Positions 60,244-64,000 of a DNA stretch of 64,000 nucleotides are shown here, piece by piece. Source of the stretch: Neurospora intermedia (taxonomy: Eukaryota; Ascomycota; Sordariomycetes; Sordariales; Sordariaceae). Positions within the stretch are counted from its first letter, which is position 1. The number at the start of each line of letters is the position of its first letter. The stretch covers positions 1,054,001-1,118,000 of the forward strand of contig BTPP01000008.1 in NCBI GenBank assembly GCA_037102815.1, written 5' to 3'. The position numbers were made by a program, and so were the translations under genes. The notes under the pieces were generated by a model. That model had not been told where the DNA came from. It saw only the letters and a list, made by a program, of their open reading frames with translations, and ran no database searches.

Positions 60244-61856
60244 GGTGGAGGCGAGGGGGGGCAGGAAACCTGAACATACATAGGATACCTAGTGGTATAC
60301 CTACGTCTACTTCTCTAACCGTCATTTTTTTTTATTCTTTCGAGAGCCCCACGACGGCTTTTGAGCAGATGCGAGATTGCCCGCGTACTACCATCTTCAA
60401 AATGAAAGGACGTGATTACGGCTCTTGGACGCGTCGCACGTCTATTTTGGGTACATGGCCGAGAATGAATCGAGGAGCTCGGAAAGTTTCGGCAAGAAGG
60501 TAGGGGATGGTTAAAGCCATTTGTGTAGTGTACTGTGCTAGCTCTCTACCGTTGCGGAACCGGGAGCATGGTTTTGGTGGGGGGATGAAGTGTAATTACG
60601 GTATGTTACATGGTGCTGCAACGTAGGCTGGGAGGGAAATGGTATCTGGGGACACTCAGATGTAAAGACTTCGGTATGTGTCTACGTAAACGTGACACCA
60701 GGCAAGACCTGAAAAGAGAGGAGTATAGATGAAAGGAAAGATGAATCAAGATTTGTAAACCCCACGGTTGACACTAATTGCGCGAGTGTCTGCTATCGGT
60801 TTTGGTTGGAACGGGCAGTGTAAATTTCACACGTAAAGAATGTATGGCTAAATGAACAAATTGCGTTAACCCACCTGTTATGACCCAGAATTACTGGGAG
60901 CCCCAACGTCGATTATGTGCTCGTCACCATAATGCCGTGACAAACATGTAAAGCTGGACCGAGACGCATAGTCGTTTGATCAGAGTCGTCGATTGTGTTC
61001 CTGTTTCCCTCCCGCGTGATGATGATTCTCAGAAACGCAGTGGTGTGTAGACTGTCGGTGGTCACCACCCCCATCTGATCAGGTGGGTTGGTCAATGCGC
61101 AGACCACAGCGCTCGTTATCTTATCGATTGGGTTCAATCACACACTCTGCAAGTGTTGTTGGAATCAATCATCACCGAATATAAATGATGTACGAAAGGC
61201 CATCTTATGCGCTTGATTCATTCCTTTTCCCCACCGGATGTACTTCCTTTCCCCCGCGTCTACTAAGAATTTCGGCTGTGTTGTGATACATACATACAAG
61301 TCCCTCTTTCTCCCAAGCCGTGATCGCATTGCTGCTTTACCACTGCAACTATAGCTGTAAAACTTTGCTGAAAAGAAGTTCGCGCTCCAATACTCGCAAA
61401 CCGACCGCAAACTAATAGAACAAGCATCTCCGAAAGTATCCGCAACAGTTCCCAGCCCGTTGTGCTAATTTCAATGATTACTTGACCGAAGAAGAAAGGC
61501 AAAGGAAAAGAAAAGAAAGCTGACTCGGAAAAGGTAAGAATCAGTGCCACGGTTGAGCAACGCCAGAGAGCAATATTGGGGTAAAAAAAAGCAAAATGCT
61601 GTCAAAGGCATTTCCTATGTTTTGAACCACGCTAGACCCGCCACCATTTCACATCAAACTCCAGACGATTCTGTTGTCAAAAGTCCCTACCGTCTGGGTT
61701 CGGTAAGCCGCGTTTTGTGCATAATACATATGTTTTAAGAAAAGACCAACACGACGGAAGTGCATGTGCGTAAAAATGTGATGAGAAGTAGGTAGTCTTC
61801 AGGTATAAAAAGTTCCTATAAAACTGTACAAAGGAGATTGAAGATACGATGTGTGC

Positions 61857-61896
<40 letters not shown>

Positions 61897-61921
61897 TGTG
61901 GTGTCATGATACCGGCCTGTC
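60244..61921. other. Intergenic between convergent genes; GT microsatellite
   Basis: 3' region of family member 5 and of the minus-strand FHA gene. Short frames only. A GT repeat lies at 61859-61893. Confidence 0.45.
61859..61893. repeat. (GT)n microsatellite, about 17 units
   Basis: An uninterrupted GT dinucleotide run about 30 bp after the stop codon of the minus-strand FHA gene, hence probably in its 3' UTR. Confidence 0.9.
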
Positions 61922-63933
61922 CTAGTTCTTCGCCTGCGGCTGCCATCCGTTGAGGTAAGCCATCAGACCCATTCCAATGAAGACGACGCCAAGGACGGAA
62001 ACGTAGGGCATGGCTTGGATCAACGCACGATCCTGGTGCGGATATACTAGCGCGGGCGAAGATGACGGTTTCAAGGTGTCCGTCAGTGCCAGACTGGGCA
62101 CCTCCTCAGCATGATCCTCGGAGGAGCCATCGGACTGGGTTGGTCCAGTCACTGCAGTGCCATTAGCCTTGGGCAATGCCTGGTCAACCTCTTTGTCCTT
62201 CCGGCCTTGGTGCGATCTACCGCGAGAAGACGAACGCGACTTGCGCGCCGCGGCTTGCTGCTCTTCCTCATCTCGCTGACGTATTTGTAAGATCAACTGA
62301 CTCAGCGTCTTACGGTCAGCATCCCGCTCTGCCTCTGCCTGCTCAGCTCTGTTTCTGAAAGCTTCCAGCTGTTCCCTAAGCCCCTTCATCTCCGTCGTCA
62401 TGGACTCTATCCGAGCCTGGAAAGCCGCCGCCATGGCCTCGATATTGCTGGTTTCCGATTTCGGGCTCTTTTTGGATTCGAGGCCGCCGAGCGCGCTCGC
62501 GTCGTTTGTCTCAGTTTGCTCCGTCGGTGGCTCAAATACTCCCTCCGTTGCCGAGTGGCCGTTCGTCAAAGCTGCCACGCTCGTGCCATTTGTCACTGCT
62601 TGTTGGCTTACTGCCATCTTTTGCATCAAAACCTCCGCCTGTAACCGGGCTTCACGTTCTTCGTTTAGCATTCTCTCCAAATCTCGCACCCGAGCACTGT
62701 TGCTGTCCAGTTCCTTCTTTGCTAGGTTCAAGGCCTCCGTAAGTTGTACAACCTGATTAACATTCGCGTCCTTGGGGGAAGGGTGTGATTTGGGTCGCTC
62801 GGTAATTCCTCGTTTTAGCGAAGGCGCATCCGAAGCGCGGGCAACATCTGGCTTCTCTGGAAGAGGCTGTGAGGGCGGAGGAGCAGGGGGCTCCGAAAAC
62901 CGGGTCTTGCTAATTTCCGACTTGAAAGGGACGTTCCCGTTCACATGCAACTTGGGTGGCTCAATATCTTCGGGCTTGTCTTGATTCTTGATGTCGTCTT
63001 TCGTGACCAAGGCAGTGATGAACTGACCCGTTCGGATAAGATCGTGGTGCTGCAGCTTGGCATTCCGCATTTCCGTCTTTTGTAGTGTGAGCAAATGAAT
63101 CAGGAACCATGGCACAGGCATGTACTTACTTGAAGCTTTTTGACGATATGTTCAGTCGTGACAGGGTTCAACCAAAATTGCCTCTGTTGCGCCATACCAG
63201 GTATCGGGCCACCCATATTGCCAGGCATCATACGTCCGTTGCTTGCTAGAGATGCTTGGCTGCCAGCCCGACCGCGGAAGGGTGGCATGCCGCCCATGGG
63301 CATCATCATGCCGCCATTTGAAGGATCGAGATCGCCAAAGTTCATATCCAGGAGGTTGTTCGTTTGGGTTACGAACCCAGCATGCTCGACTTTGGCGGCA
63401 ACCTTGTGGTGAACTACCGTCTTTTGGTCCTCACTAACAATGTCGATACCGAGTTCGAGATGGTCTTGAGACTGGAGCTCATGGGGTTCCGACTCGCGAT
63501 TTTCGGGCGACAGACGGTTGCCATTGACAAAGGTGCCGTTTGAGGACTTGACATCCTTGATAAATATCTTGCCGTCTTGGTTGGCCCAGATCTCGGCGTG
63601 CTGACGCGACAACACCTTACTGTCGAAGAAGCCGTTGGTGGGGAGAGGGACGGTTTTCGCATTTGTCTGTCGACCGATTTTCATTATGTCGGGGTAAAAG
63701 GGGACCGAGATGGTCTTGCGTTCGAAGGTGCCATTGAGCGACAGCAGCGACAGCACGGGCAGGCGTTGGGGAGCCATTTGGTCGGCGCCGGGCCTCGCGA
63801 GATTGCTTTGTGACATCATCTGGTTCGGCGCCGACATGGCGGACTGCGGTTGTTGCTGCGGCTGAGGCTGCGATGATGGCTGCTGTTGCTGATGGTGCAT
63901 AGTTGGAGGCGCGCCGTTGACGCCATTCGCCAT
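61922..63933 (-). CDS. FHA-domain, coiled-coil, tail-anchored protein (Vps64/PRO45, SLMAP-like)
   Basis: Probably the fungal SLMAP homologue, a subunit of the STRIPAK phosphatase complex known as PRO45 in Sordaria and Vps64/Far9 in yeast; it anchors the complex at ER, nuclear envelope or mitochondrial membranes. Exons 63933-63130 and 63076-61922 join in phase 0 across a 53 nt intron (donor GTAAGT), giving 652 residues. A Gln-rich N-terminus (1-55) is followed by an FHA domain at about 60-170, with the phosphothreonine-binding residues GR (87-88), SRQH (109-112) and NG (132-133). Then come a Met/Gly-rich linker, a coiled coil at about 380-430, a second at about 500-540 (MTTEMKGLREQLEAFRNRAE), a basic RS-like stretch, and a single C-terminal membrane segment (about 625-645: YVSVLGVVFIGMGLMAYL) with a 10-residue tail. 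This order is characteristic of the family. Confidence 0.88.
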
Positions 63934-64000
63934 GGGCGGGCGGCCTGTTGCTGAGCGTGAAAGGTCGGACGCTCCTTCTGGCCTGGCATTAGTCCATGAG
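63934..64000 (-). promoter_or_regulatory. Upstream of the FHA gene, cut by the window edge
   Basis: 67 bp directly before the start codon, presumably 5' leader; no motif is called. Confidence 0.3.

Overview
The window reads as nuclear DNA of a filamentous ascomycete (Pezizomycotina, probably a Sordariomycete). The support is: short introns of about 50-100 nt with GTRNGT donors and CTAAC-type branch sites; a Vps64/PRO45-type FHA protein; a CysA-type acyltransferase; a Fot1/pogo transposon; and a roughly 20 kb AT-rich block almost stripped of CpA/TpG, which is the mark of repeat-induced point mutation (RIP).

Layout. (1) 1-1302, minus strand: the 5' part of a Pro/Gln-rich gene of unknown function, running off the left edge. 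(2) 3840-24556: a four-level nest of mobile elements. A 1.9 kb Fot1-like DNA transposon is split by Ty3/gypsy element A (4682-23506). A is split by Ty3/gypsy element B (7198-18782), and B is split by a compact LTR element C (10198-13632). Each level has matching terminal repeats and a target duplication (TA, TTAAA, ATAAG, TAATT). A 441 bp MITE (22192-22632) sits in A and looks free of RIP. (3) 24557-36791: a gene-poor flank with one decayed host gene (about 25.56-26.26 kb), long homopolymers and a long pyrimidine-rich leader. (4) 36792-48744: ordinary housekeeping-type genes. These are a Cid1/CutA-type nucleotidyltransferase, an unknown F-box-like protein (minus), a mitochondrial serine/homoserine O-acyltransferase, and a free-standing AlaX-type tRNA editing protein whose start codon lies alone before its intron. 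(5) 49755-50691: a decayed alpha/beta-hydrolase gene. (6) 53735-60243: a tandem cluster of five small paralogous genes, all on the plus strand, with two clear relics. (7) 61922-63933, minus: an FHA/coiled-coil/tail-anchored protein of the Vps64/PRO45 (SLMAP) type.

The best candidate for something undescribed is the small-gene cluster. All five members share the same three-exon design. Four have a first coding exon of only 5 nt (ATG plus two bases). All five have a middle exon of exactly 20 nt with the same intron phases, and a last exon encoding a helical core of the form QAxxLVxDR...LLxEQxxLR...PxTxxWLFHxxxVxEL. The family is diverged, has no signal peptide, shows birth and death of copies (exon-3-only tandem relics), and two members share a core promoter. 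I cannot assign a function.

The genes in the window do not form a single pathway. All assignments come from reading the sequence; no database search was run.
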